Below, piece by piece: positions 9,139 through 17,879 of a DNA stretch of 64,000 nucleotides. The position numbers and the translations under genes are program-made. Source of the stretch: JAWLEP01 sp964553045 (GTDB taxonomy: Bacteria > Fermentibacterota > Fermentibacteria > Fermentibacterales > JCC-6); contig CAZKJG010000016.1 of the NCBI GenBank assembly GCA_964553045.1, positions 1-64,000 on the forward strand. The letters are read 5' to 3'. Under the pieces are notes generated by a model, which made no database searches, was not told the origin of the DNA, and saw only the letters and a list, made by a program, of their open reading frames with translations. The stretch's first letter is position 1. Every line of letters begins with the position of its first letter.

Positions 9139-9178
9139 TGCGAGCGGATACCGTTCCGCGCCTGCCCGGCTCCGGAAT

Positions 9179-10828
9179 ATGACCCTGGAGATCGGCTTTC
9201 TCTTCGCCCTGCTTGCCGCAGCGGTTGCCCTCTTCGTAAGCGAGCGGGTTTCCTTCGACGTAACGGCCCTGATAATCACGGCAGTACTCATGGCAACCGG
9301 AATCCTCACCGTGGAGGAGGGCCTCTCGGGCTTCAGCAACCAGGCCACAATAACCATCGGCGCCATGTTCGTGATCAGCGCCGGCTTCCGGCAGAGCGGC
9401 ACCCTCAAGGCCGTGGGCTCCTTCTTCACCAGGGTGGCGGGGCGGAACGGCGGAAGAGGCCTGATGATGATTCTCCTGGCCGTGGGCGCCATTTCCGCCT
9501 TCATCAACAACACCGCAGCCGTAGCCATATTCATTCCCGTATTCATGGCCATATCCAGAAAGCTGCGCAGGAGCCCCTCCCGGCTGCTGATGCCCCTTTC
9601 CTTCGTATCCATATTCGGCGGCGCCTGCACCCTCATAGGCACCTCCACCAACATACTGGTCAGCTCCATCGCCCGGGACAGCGGGCTGCGCAGCTTCTCC
9701 ATGTTCGAGTTCGCCCCCATGGGTCTGGTATTCATGGCCGTGGGCTTCGTCTACCTCTTCCTCTACGGAATCCGCAGGATACCGCGATACGGCAGGGACG
9801 AGAATCTCACCGGCCAGTACCGAATGGAAAAGCACCTCTACGACCTGAAGCTGAAGGAAGGGTGCGAGCATATAGGCAAGCCTTTGGAGAAATCCATAAT
9901 GACCGAAGACCTGGACACAGACGTCATCCGCGTTTTCCGTGGCAACGAGTCGAGGCCCGCCGCCCGGGCGCCCTCGGACCTTCGGGCCGGCGATGTAATC
10001 CGCGTGCGGGGAAGCGCCGGGGAGATAGGAAGGATTGGCGACAGGGAGCACATGAGCGTGAGCTCTCCCGGCTACAGCGACGAGGATCTGCTGCGGGGCG
10101 GGGACCTGCTGATGGAGGTCTCGGTGGCCCCGGACTCCGGTCTGGTGGGCAAGAGGCTGGAGGACGCGGACCTCCAGAGGAGGCACGGGGTTGTGGTCCT
10201 GGCCATGAGGCACCAGGGCGAGCTGCTGCGGGAGGGCTACTCCGATGTGAAGCTGGCCGGCGGCGACTCCCTGCTGCTGTCCGTAGAGCGCGATCGGGTG
10301 CCGGCCCTGGAGGAGGACACGGATTTCCTGGCGATCTCGCAGATCGAGCCCAAGAGGCATGACAGGAGGAAGATGGCGATCGCGGTTACGGTACTGGCCG
10401 CGGTGATAGCGACCGCGGCCCTGAACGTGCTGCCGATAGTGGTCAGTGCTGTGGCCGGGGCCCTGCTGCTGGTGCTGACGGGCACCATTACGACCAGGCA
10501 GGCCTACAGCTCGGTGCAGTGGAAAGTGATCTTCCTGCTGGCCATGGTGCTGACCAACACCGTCTCCAACCAGGCGTCCGCCGTCCTGCTGGCTCCCATC
10601 CTCATAGATGTAGCTGGAACGATGTCGGTGAACCCGCGCACCTTCCTCTTCGCCCTGGCCTTCGCCAGCTCGCTGAGCTTCGCCACCCCGGTTGGTTACC
10701 AGACGAACACGATGATCTACAACGCAGGCCGCTTCCGCTTCCGGGACTTCTTGAGGATAGGGCTTCCCCTCAGCGCGATTCTGTGGATCGTAGGCTCACT
10801 TGTGATTCCCCTGATCTGGCCGCTCTAG
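9179..10828 (+). CDS. SLC13/DASS-family transporter with two TrkA-C domains, internally shortened
   Basis: A 549-residue membrane protein. The N-terminal half has the SLC13 signatures NNTAAVAIFIP and STNILVSS. Two soluble TrkA-C (RCK_C) domains occupy about residues 215-390 (EHIGKPLEKS..., GLVGKRLEDADL). The C-terminal half has VQWKVIFLLA, then directly LTNTVSNQASAVLLAP, then TPVGYQTNTMIY. In the family, FLLA and LTN.ISN are separated by about 45-55 residues forming another membrane hairpin (G..PLG.A...TG motif). That segment is absent, with the frame kept, near nucleotide 10545. The protein is correspondingly shorter than the usual 590-610 residues, so it may be non-functional or altered. 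The usual substrates are sulfate or dicarboxylates. Confidence 0.8.
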   Translation: MTLEIGFLFALLAAAVALFVSERVSFDVTALIITAVLMATGILTVEEGLSGFSNQATITIGAMFVISAGFRQSGTLKAVGSFFTRVAGRNGGRGLMMILLAVGAISAFINNTAAVAIFIPVFMAISRKLRRSPSRLLMPLSFVSIFGGACTLIGTSTNILVSSIARDSGLRSFSMFEFAPMGLVFMAVGFVYLFLYGIRRIPRYGRDENLTGQYRMEKHLYDLKLKEGCEHIGKPLEKSIMTEDLDTDVIRVFRGNESRPAARAPSDLRAGDVIRVRGSAGEIGRIGDREHMSVSSPGYSDEDLLRGGDLLMEVSVAPDSGLVGKRLEDADLQRRHGVVVLAMRHQGELLREGYSDVKLAGGDSLLLSVERDRVPALEEDTDFLAISQIEPKRHDRRKMAIAVTVLAAVIATAALNVLPIVVSAVAGALLLVLTGTITTRQAYSSVQWKVIFLLAMVLTNTVSNQASAVLLAPILIDVAGTMSVNPRTFLFALAFASSLSFATPVGYQTNTMIYNAGRFRFRDFLRIGLPLSAILWIVGSLVIPLIWPL

Positions 10829-10905
10829 CCGCGGCCCACCGCCATGGCCGGCCCGGCCCGGTGGTGGGTATATTCATCGGTCGAACCCTCGCTGAAGGGA
10901 GACGG

Positions 10906-11853
10906 ATGCGTCCGGTTCTGGTAACCGGTGGCAACAGGAGCGGAACCAGCTGGCTGGGTAAGATGCTGTGCCTCTCCCGGGAGCTGGTCTACGTCTGGGA
11001 GCCCTTCAACTTCGAGCACACCCGGCCAGATATCTTTCCCCGGCATCCCCTTAAGCGTCACTACCAGAGGGTGCTGCCACAGCAGCGGGGGGCCATGGCC
11101 AGGTTCATGCTGTGGTGCGTTCTGCACGATGTCATCCGCTTCAATGACAGGGGGCCGGGTCCGGCGGAGCTGGTCCGCAAGGACCTCAAGGTAGCCCGGA
11201 TCATCGCCTCGATGGTTCTGGGCAGAAAGGCCCCCCTCTTCAAGGATCCCATAGCACTAATGTCAGCAGAGTGGGTGGCCGAGAGGTTCGGTGCCCGGGT
11301 GGTGATGGCCGTGAGGCACCCCGCCGCATACGTGAACAGCGTCAGAAGGCTGGATTGGCGCACCCCTGTAGAGGACTTCACCGAGCAGCCCAGGCTGCTG
11401 GAGAGCCTGCCGGCCGATCTGCGCGAGGCCCTGTTGAAGAGAGCCTTTGAACGGCCCATGCCCGACCATCACTTCGACCTGGTGGACGCCGCGCTGTGCT
11501 GGCGCGTTTTCTACACAGTTGTCCGGGAGTACATGGGCCGGCATCCGGACTGGATAACGTTACGGTACGAGGACATGTGCCGCGACTACATGGGGGGGGT
11601 CAGGCGGCTGTACGAAGGCCTGGGGCTGACGTGGTCGGAGGAGGTCGCGGCCGAGGTGGAGAAGCGCAGCGGCCGGGGCAACAGGCTCGTCCAGGGGGGC
11701 GTTGCACACCCGCAGACCCAGGACTCCCGGGCGGTAGCGGATGCCTGGAAGGGGCGCTTCACCCCCGAAGAGCTCCGAACCATCCGCGAGCTCTCCTCGC
11801 CGGCCTGGGAGGCGTTCTACTCAGCGGAGAGCTGGGAGCACCCGGACGCCTGA
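10906..11853 (+). CDS. Sulfotransferase family protein
   Basis: A 315-residue cytosolic protein. The ATG at 10906 follows GAAGGGAGACGG. The N-terminal GGNRSGTSWLGKML matches the 5'-phosphosulfate-binding loop of PAPS-dependent sulfotransferases. VVMAVRHPAAYVNSVRRLDW gives the 3'-phosphate-binding R.P..Y..S motif, and a later RYEDM resembles the family's substrate-side segment. Such enzymes transfer sulfate from PAPS to carbohydrates or lipids. It lies next to, and convergent with, two glycosyltransferases, so a role in sulfated surface glycans is a reasonable inference. Confidence 0.85.
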   Translation: MRPVLVTGGNRSGTSWLGKMLCLSRELVYVWEPFNFEHTRPDIFPRHPLKRHYQRVLPQQRGAMARFMLWCVLHDVIRFNDRGPGPAELVRKDLKVARIIASMVLGRKAPLFKDPIALMSAEWVAERFGARVVMAVRHPAAYVNSVRRLDWRTPVEDFTEQPRLLESLPADLREALLKRAFERPMPDHHFDLVDAALCWRVFYTVVREYMGRHPDWITLRYEDMCRDYMGGVRRLYEGLGLTWSEEVAAEVEKRSGRGNRLVQGGVAHPQTQDSRAVADAWKGRFTPEELRTIRELSSPAWEAFYSAESWEHPDA

Positions 11854-11864
11854 ATCCCCTGCGG

Positions 11865-12947
11865 CTACCGGCTCATCTTCTCCAGGGCTGCAGCGGTCTT
11901 TCGGGCGCACTCCCTCCAGGTGAGCTCCTCGGAGAGTTGCCTTCTGCGAGCCTTCTGGTCCTCCGTGACCCCTTTCTGCAGGGCTTTCTCGATTCCGGCA
12001 GCCACCGAGTCGGTATCACCCGGGTCCACCATCCATGCTGCTTCGGAGAAGAACTCACCGATTCCGCCGACGTTGGACGCCACCACCGGCAGCCCCCAGG
12101 TGAAGGCCTCCGGGACGGGGATGCCGAAGCCCTCGTGGTGGGCAACGTGAAGCAGGCACACGGCATTGGAGTAGAGGTCGGCCAGCTCTTCGTCCGACAC
12201 GTAGCCGGTGAAGGTCACCAGATCGTCCAGATTCAGCTCCGAGCTGAGGCGATGGTACTCCCCGGCCCTGAAGCCGTCCTTGCCGGCGATCACAAGGGGA
12301 GGCACATCGCCCCTGTCGCGGAGTACGGCCATTGCCCGCAAGAGACCGTCGATGTTCTTCCTGGGCTCCAGCGTTCCCACCGCCAGAAGATGGCTGCCGG
12401 TCTTCGACTCCCTGCGGTGCTCGGCGAAGTGGTCAATGCCCAGCGGCGTGAGGAAGACACGACCCTCCGTCCCGGGGTAGGCCTCCAGAAGCTCGTTCAT
12501 GGTGCATTGGGAGTTGACGGCGATGCAGTCGGCCCTGCGTGAGACCAGGTCCAGCTGTCTTCTCCACCTTCTGGTAACCCATTCGGGCTTCATGTGTCCC
12601 AGCTTGATCGGGCCCAGATCGTGGACCATGCATGCCTGCCGGACGGCGGGACTTGCGGGAAGGAGGTCGCAGTTCGCGGAATGGACCCAGCCCACCCCCC
12701 GCAGCGCCGCCGCGAATACGGGCCAGAGGTGTTTGGAGAGGCGCTGGGGAAAGGGGAAGCAGCGGCTTCTGCTCTCCAGGCCCTGGCTCAGGGGCGGCAT
12801 CTTCCGGGTATACCGCCACTTCCAGACCTCGAGGTCGTAGCCCAGCTCCATCCACGCCGACATCAGCTCCAGTCCGTAGCGACCGATACCAGTATTGCGG
12901 GTATAGTCGTAATCCACCTGAAATGCCACCTTCGGGGTGGACCTCAT
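11865..12947 (-). CDS. Glycosyltransferase family 4 protein
   Basis: A 360-residue GT-B enzyme. The C-terminal nucleotide-sugar domain shows VGTLEPRKNIDGLLRAM and the E-x7-E motif in EGFGIPVPEAFTWGLPVVAS. The N-terminus FQVDYDYTRNTGIGRYGLEL is a GT4-type glycine-rich start. GGAGCGGAGGG precedes the ATG at 12947, which overlaps the stop of the upstream gene by ATGA, so the two are translationally coupled. It probably adds a hexose to a surface polysaccharide or glycolipid; donor and acceptor are unknown. Confidence 0.88.
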   Translation of the reverse strand: MRSTPKVAFQVDYDYTRNTGIGRYGLELMSAWMELGYDLEVWKWRYTRKMPPLSQGLESRSRCFPFPQRLSKHLWPVFAAALRGVGWVHSANCDLLPASPAVRQACMVHDLGPIKLGHMKPEWVTRRWRRQLDLVSRRADCIAVNSQCTMNELLEAYPGTEGRVFLTPLGIDHFAEHRRESKTGSHLLAVGTLEPRKNIDGLLRAMAVLRDRGDVPPLVIAGKDGFRAGEYHRLSSELNLDDLVTFTGYVSDEELADLYSNAVCLLHVAHHEGFGIPVPEAFTWGLPVVASNVGGIGEFFSEAAWMVDPGDTDSVAAGIEKALQKGVTEDQKARRRQLSEELTWRECARKTAAALEKMSR

Positions 12948-14011
12948 CCCTCCGCTCCCTTCGTCAGCTCCTCTGGAAAATGCTCGTAGAGGATCTTCCT
13001 GAAGATCCTGCGGGGTATCTCGACTGAATAGTTGCGGTGAATCCAGTCCCTGGCCCTTCTCCGGACAGGGAGGGTTTCGCTCCAGTTCTTCGAAACCTGG
13101 TCCAGCTGCTCTCCGAGCTCCCGGGCGCTGTCGAAGGTGCTCACCAGTTCCGGCGCCTCCACCGCCACGTGCGTCCATGGCCTGGCTATTGTGTACAGGC
13201 CGCTGGCCATGTATGCGTTGACCTTCATCTGGTACAGGACCGGCATGATCTTCCTGCCGGTGGCCACGCCGACCTGGTACTGCGAGAGGAGCTGCGGTAC
13301 CTGGAGGCGAAGGACCGGGGGCAAGCAGCGAACACGACCGCCTGTCCTTTTGCACATTTTCTGAACCCGGTCCCTCAGGGGACCGTCCCCGACTATGTCC
13401 CCCTTCATGGTTTCGGAGACCATGACGCCCTCAATGAAGGCCTCCGGCTCGTGCACCGGATTGATCCCGGTGAGCAGGACGGCCCTCTCGGCGAGCGGGC
13501 TCTCTCTGTAGTGGAAGCGGGAGAGGTCCTGGTTGTGCGGTATCTCCCGGCTGCCCTCCACATGCATGGTGGGACAGGATGTGGCGAATACCGCCCCATC
13601 CAACACCTTCTGCAGACCCGGGTCCGGGTCTCGCCCGACCCTGGAGTGGATGCGCAGGGCATAGGGCAGACCTGTGCGCATGGCAGCGCAGCCCGCAGTC
13701 TGGTCCAGGCAAAGGACGAAATCCGCTCCAAACTCCTGAAAGCAGCTTTCTATCGCCCGCCTGAAAAGCATTTCGACCGCTGCGCTTCTGAACCTGTCCC
13801 CCCGAATCAGGGGCCCGGCCAGCAGGCCCCTGATTCCCACGCCGGCAACCGGCACTCCCTCTATTGTCCGACGCGAACGGGGGATGTTGCGGATGACGTA
13901 CATCGCCCTGTGTTCTTCGCCGAACAGATCCAGTGGAGTGGTCCATCCGCCGCTGTAGCCGGGCATCGTATACGTGGTGGCCACCAGTATCCTCACACCG
14001 GCCCCCCGCAT
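12944..14011 (-). CDS. Putative glycosyltransferase (GT4-like)
   Basis: A 355-residue protein with a GT-B-like plan: N-terminal ILVATTYTMPGYSGGWTTP, then a Rossmann-like part with DFVLCLDQTAG. The C-terminal part has GDGPLRDRVQKM and YQMKVNAYMASGLYTIARPW, the counterpart of the donor-binding loop. The similarity is weaker than in its downstream neighbour, and the E-x7-E motif is not clean. It is coupled to the next gene by an ATGA overlap. GGGCGG precedes the ATG. Confidence 0.7.
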   Translation of the reverse strand: MRGAGVRILVATTYTMPGYSGGWTTPLDLFGEEHRAMYVIRNIPRSRRTIEGVPVAGVGIRGLLAGPLIRGDRFRSAAVEMLFRRAIESCFQEFGADFVLCLDQTAGCAAMRTGLPYALRIHSRVGRDPDPGLQKVLDGAVFATSCPTMHVEGSREIPHNQDLSRFHYRESPLAERAVLLTGINPVHEPEAFIEGVMVSETMKGDIVGDGPLRDRVQKMCKRTGGRVRCLPPVLRLQVPQLLSQYQVGVATGRKIMPVLYQMKVNAYMASGLYTIARPWTHVAVEAPELVSTFDSARELGEQLDQVSKNWSETLPVRRRARDWIHRNYSVEIPRRIFRKILYEHFPEELTKGAEG

Positions 14012-14063
14012 GGAACCGCCCTCAGGTATCCGGTGAAATCCGCTCTGGAAGACGACACTGGGA

Positions 14064-15179
14064 TCAGCGGCTGCCTGTGGCGATCATCGGCGCGACTGCG
14101 GTTTGCTCGCCCAGCTGCAGCCGGACCAGGTAGACACCTCCGGGGAGGGGAGCGCCGGAGGCGCTCAGGCCGTTCCAGCTCACGCTGTGGTTTCCGGCGG
14201 CGAGGGTCGCCCCCTCCATGGGGATCGCCACCAGCCTGCCGGAGACATCGTAGATCCCGAGCGAGACTACTCCCGATGTCGGCAGGGCGAACCCGATCTC
14301 CACCGGACCGGCAGAAGGGTTGGGTCGGCAGGAAGGAGGCTGAAGGAGATTTTCGGCCGAATCCACCTGCACCCCTGTGGGTCCGTATATCAGGCTGACG
14401 TACTCCGGATGGTCGATGAAGGGATTCCTGTTTTCCTGAATCTCGAATACGGCTTCGTTGCGGTCCAGCTCCTTCCCGCTGACGGGATCGGCCTCGTGCC
14501 ATGACTGCAGCATCTCCCGGGCCCAGGGCGTGAGGACAGCCCCCTCCGCCATGGGACTGCCGGGCCAGCCGGCGTCCTCGTCCAGGTAGCGGGTGGCCAT
14601 GTAGAAGTAGCCACGGGCCAGGTCACCCTGGAAGTCCACCCGCGGCTCGAACACGGTGCCCACATAGCCGGGAGCGCAGTTGGGCCCCAGCTTGCTTCCG
14701 TTCATGGATGTCCAGGTGGGCCAGTCCACCTCCCCGTACGGGTAGTTGCCGCGCCGCATGTTTACGTAGATGTCCGTGGGGATCACTACGAACAGGTCCG
14801 TATACATGGGCATGACCTCGCCGCCGAACCAGCTTTTGGGCCAGCTGTGCTCGCGGTTGTAGCCCTCGCCCTCCCCGCTGGCGGTACCTCCCTGGTCCTC
14901 GCCGAACTCGTACTCGTAGGGCGGAGTTCCGCCGGGTATGTCGGAGTAGATGTCCCAGACCATGCCGCTGGGCTTGTCATCCGTTGTGTAGAAGGCTTCC
15001 CAGACATCGTCGTAGCTGATGGCCACGTGGTCGTCGATGATGTCGTGCAGGGCCTGCTGGAGTTCCTCCCCTGTAAGGCCCTCGGCGGAATCGTAGTAGC
15101 CCTCGGGGATCTCGGCCGCCGCCTGGCCGAGAACGGCCAGCAGCAGGATGGCCGTCCGGATGATCCATCGGTTGGGCAT
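14064..15179 (-). CDS. Secreted endonuclease I family nuclease with sorting domain
   Basis: A 371-residue exported nuclease. The signal peptide is RTAILLLAVLGQAAAEIPEGYY. The family motif NREHSWPKSWF (the general-base His is in REHSWP) and the following DLFVVIPTD, NYPYGEVD and YFYMATRYL match endonuclease I (beta-beta-alpha metal fold). The last 85 residues (CRPNPSAGPVEIGF..., IYDVSGRLVAI..., PLPGGVYLVRLQ) are the FlgD-like sorting domain, so the enzyme is likely surface-attached. Likely role: extracellular degradation of DNA or RNA for nutrition. The preceding bases GGGAGTCC may serve as ribosome site. Confidence 0.9.
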   Translation of the reverse strand: MPNRWIIRTAILLLAVLGQAAAEIPEGYYDSAEGLTGEELQQALHDIIDDHVAISYDDVWEAFYTTDDKPSGMVWDIYSDIPGGTPPYEYEFGEDQGGTASGEGEGYNREHSWPKSWFGGEVMPMYTDLFVVIPTDIYVNMRRGNYPYGEVDWPTWTSMNGSKLGPNCAPGYVGTVFEPRVDFQGDLARGYFYMATRYLDEDAGWPGSPMAEGAVLTPWAREMLQSWHEADPVSGKELDRNEAVFEIQENRNPFIDHPEYVSLIYGPTGVQVDSAENLLQPPSCRPNPSAGPVEIGFALPTSGVVSLGIYDVSGRLVAIPMEGATLAAGNHSVSWNGLSASGAPLPGGVYLVRLQLGEQTAVAPMIATGSR

Positions 15180-15282
15180 GTCGCGGGGACTCCCTTCCCG
15201 GCGGCTGAATTGGAGGTTATGGCAGAAAGCTGTCACCCCACGATCATACCACAGGAGGTGGAAGTCGCAAGTAAGGCGCTCC

Positions 15283-17688
15283 TCACTCCCCCAGGTGCGT
15301 CTGAAGCCACCTGTCGGTCTCCCACAGCAGGTGCAGTACCGACTCCCGGGCGCGGTAGCCATGACCCTCCAGCGGGAGCATCACCAGCCGCGCGGTGCCG
15401 CCCAGTCCCTTCAGGGCCTCGTAGAGCCTCTCGCTCTGCATCGGATAGGTGCCGGAGTTGCTGTCCTCCTCCCCGTGGATCAGCAGGAGCGGCTCGTTGA
15501 TTCCGTCGGCGTGCATGAAGGGGGACATCTCGAAGTAGACGTCCGGCGCCTCCCACAGGGAGCGGTCCTCGGACTGGAAGCCGAAAGGGGTGAGGGTCCT
15601 GTTGTAGGCCCCGCTCTGGGCGATCCCCGCGGCGAAGAGGTCGGTATGGGCCAGGAGGTTCGCGGTCATGAAGGCCCCGTAGGAGTGTCCGCCCACGGCG
15701 ATCCGGTCCGGGGCTGCCACCCCCATGGACACCGCCTGGTCCACCGCGGCCCGGGCGTTGGCCCTCAGCTGGGGAACGAAGCTGTCGTTGGTCTGAGCTC
15801 CGCTGTCGGCCACGATGGGCATCGAGGGGCTCTTCATAACCGCGTAGCCCCGCAGCAGCCAAACCAGGGGTGACCACCAGCCCACCCGGTCGAATCGATG
15901 GGGAGATGTGCGGACCTGGCCGGCGGCATCGGCGCTGGCGTACTCCTGGGGATAGGCCCACATGACCATGGGCAGCGGGCCGTCGAAGACCGAGTGCCCC
16001 GGCGGCAGATAGACGACTGCCGACATGGGAAGCCCGTCTTCCCGCTCGTAGGTTACCAGCTGCTTTTCCAGACCGGCCAGCTGGGGCGTGGGATGCGGAA
16101 AACGGGTCAGGGTGTCCAGGTCCGCCGAATCCAGATCCCGGGCGTAGTAGTTTGGGGGCTGGTTGGCGGATTCCCGTCTGGTGAGGAGGACCTCCAGCGA
16201 GTCATCGAGGAACATGATCGGGCGCTCGAACCATGGTGGCCGGGAGCGGAACAGCTCGCCGACCTGCCCCGATTCGAGGCTCATTCTCCTGAGAAAGGGC
16301 CGGTCGCCCTCGGGCGTAGCGCCGTCACCGCGGAAGAATATCCACTCTTCGGTCGGGTCGGTGACCAGGACCTCGCGGCCGCGGGAGTTACGGCGGGTCA
16401 GGGGCTCGCCGGGATCGGCGTAGGCGTCTTCAAAGCTGTACTCAAGCAGCAGCCTCCCACCCTCCGGTTCGGCGGGGGGCAGCAGCCACAAGCGGGAGGT
16501 TCTGGTTGGCCACCACCACTCCGACAGCAGCGAAAGGCTGTCGCTGCACCAGGTCAGGCCTCCGTAACGGAGTTCCGTTCTGGCCAGCGTGTCCGGCGGG
16601 CCGTCAAAGGGGGCGGACAGAATGAGAACCCTGTCCCGCAGCTCCGCGTCCGCGGATGCATCGCCGCCGTCCATGGCCTCCACCCAGCACAGCGCGGCGT
16701 CGGCATCTGCCCTCCAGTGGAAGCTGCGGGGCCCCGGGGCGACGCTTCCGAAAGCGATGGGTATCTCCTCCTGCAGCGGAAGGTCCGCAACTGTTCTTAC
16801 CGCGTTTCCCGAGCTGTCCAGAATCCGAACCAGCTGTGGAAAGCGGTATGCGGGAACGCTGTACGACCATGGACGCTGAAGGGTCGAGACCAGGAGGTAT
16901 CTGCCGTCGGGGGAGGAGGTGAAGAACCAGATCTTCTCCGGGCCGAAGAGCCTCTCCACCGAACCGTCCATGCCCACCCGGCAGAGCACGGAGGTCATGT
17001 GGTGGTCGAAGAGCCTTCCGTCATGGGGGGTCTTGAGAAGATCGGCGTAGGTTCGGGCCGGGGCGGTGGCTCCCCGGGACTCCCTGACCACCGGGCCGGC
17101 CGGTACGTCGGAAGGCTCGGGGCCCGGCCCCCGCTCGTCGGGGACCATGCAGCAGATGATGGACTCCCCGTCCGGGGCCCACTGGGGAAACTCGCTGGCC
17201 GCCAGGCTGAGGCGGGGTCCGGTCAGGCGCCTGGCGCGCGCGTCGGCCGATTCCACCAGCCAGAGCTCGCCTCCCGAGGGAGTCATGCGGATCACGAGCA
17301 GCGAGGTCCCGTCCGGCGACCACTCCGGATGCGTAAGCCACGAGCCCTCCGGGAAGCCCCGCACTTCACCGGCGAATCCGCCATCCATGCTGCGAATCTC
17401 CATGGAGCTGAAGTACCATTGCCTGGTGGGTGCGTTCCGGTCCACGTCTATTCTCAATCCCGCAAGCTCCGCCTCATCCACGGCCAGGTCTTCTATGGGA
17501 GGGTTGACCACCGGGTGCATCAGCAGAATCCATCTTTTTTCGGGCGATATGCGGACCCAGGGCGAACGGGGCGCGTCCACGACCTCCGCCAGCTCCTCCG
17601 GGGGAAGCCGGTAGAGGGGAATGGAATCGGAATCGACGGTTGTACCCGTAAGGCAGATCAGCGCCGTTGCCGCCGCGGCAGGGATCAA
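15283..17688 (-). CDS. Secreted S9-family serine peptidase (glutamyl endopeptidase-like)
   Basis: An 801-residue peptidase with an N-terminal beta-propeller-like half and a C-terminal alpha/beta-hydrolase domain. The nucleophile is in GGHSYGAFMTANLLAHT, the acid in LLIHGEEDSNSGT and the His in LPLEGHGYRARES. SGAYNRTLTPFGFQ and EMSPFMHAD are especially close to the plant-type glutamyl endopeptidase branch. The start is a TTG at 17688 preceded by GGAGGT with 5-base spacing. An upstream TTG at 17739 would give a more positively charged leader but has no ribosome site. IPAAAATALICLTG acts as the export signal. Confidence 0.85.
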   Translation of the reverse strand: MIPAAAATALICLTGTTVDSDSIPLYRLPPEELAEVVDAPRSPWVRISPEKRWILLMHPVVNPPIEDLAVDEAELAGLRIDVDRNAPTRQWYFSSMEIRSMDGGFAGEVRGFPEGSWLTHPEWSPDGTSLLVIRMTPSGGELWLVESADARARRLTGPRLSLAASEFPQWAPDGESIICCMVPDERGPGPEPSDVPAGPVVRESRGATAPARTYADLLKTPHDGRLFDHHMTSVLCRVGMDGSVERLFGPEKIWFFTSSPDGRYLLVSTLQRPWSYSVPAYRFPQLVRILDSSGNAVRTVADLPLQEEIPIAFGSVAPGPRSFHWRADADAALCWVEAMDGGDASADAELRDRVLILSAPFDGPPDTLARTELRYGGLTWCSDSLSLLSEWWWPTRTSRLWLLPPAEPEGGRLLLEYSFEDAYADPGEPLTRRNSRGREVLVTDPTEEWIFFRGDGATPEGDRPFLRRMSLESGQVGELFRSRPPWFERPIMFLDDSLEVLLTRRESANQPPNYYARDLDSADLDTLTRFPHPTPQLAGLEKQLVTYEREDGLPMSAVVYLPPGHSVFDGPLPMVMWAYPQEYASADAAGQVRTSPHRFDRVGWWSPLVWLLRGYAVMKSPSMPIVADSGAQTNDSFVPQLRANARAAVDQAVSMGVAAPDRIAVGGHSYGAFMTANLLAHTDLFAAGIAQSGAYNRTLTPFGFQSEDRSLWEAPDVYFEMSPFMHADGINEPLLLIHGEEDSNSGTYPMQSERLYEALKGLGGTARLVMLPLEGHGYRARESVLHLLWETDRWLQTHLGE

Positions 17689-17879
17689 GGCCCACCTCCA
17701 TGGCTCTTTGGGGTAACGCTCACAAGTCCAGGGGAACAAGTATTTTTGAGCGTATCGATGACGTCAACTGAAACGGTCTCGGAGTGGAATACTCCGCGGG
17801 TATTCCCCGGAACCCAAGCCCGGGCTGTTGCCTGTCATGGTCCGGATATCGGGTATCTCAAGACGGTTCCGTACCGCCC

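Noticed and set aside
7501..9735. Very long open frame (744 codons) on the minus strand
   Set aside because: It is antisense to the ferredoxin-type protein and SLC13 genes, mixes no recognisable domain, and results from high GC.
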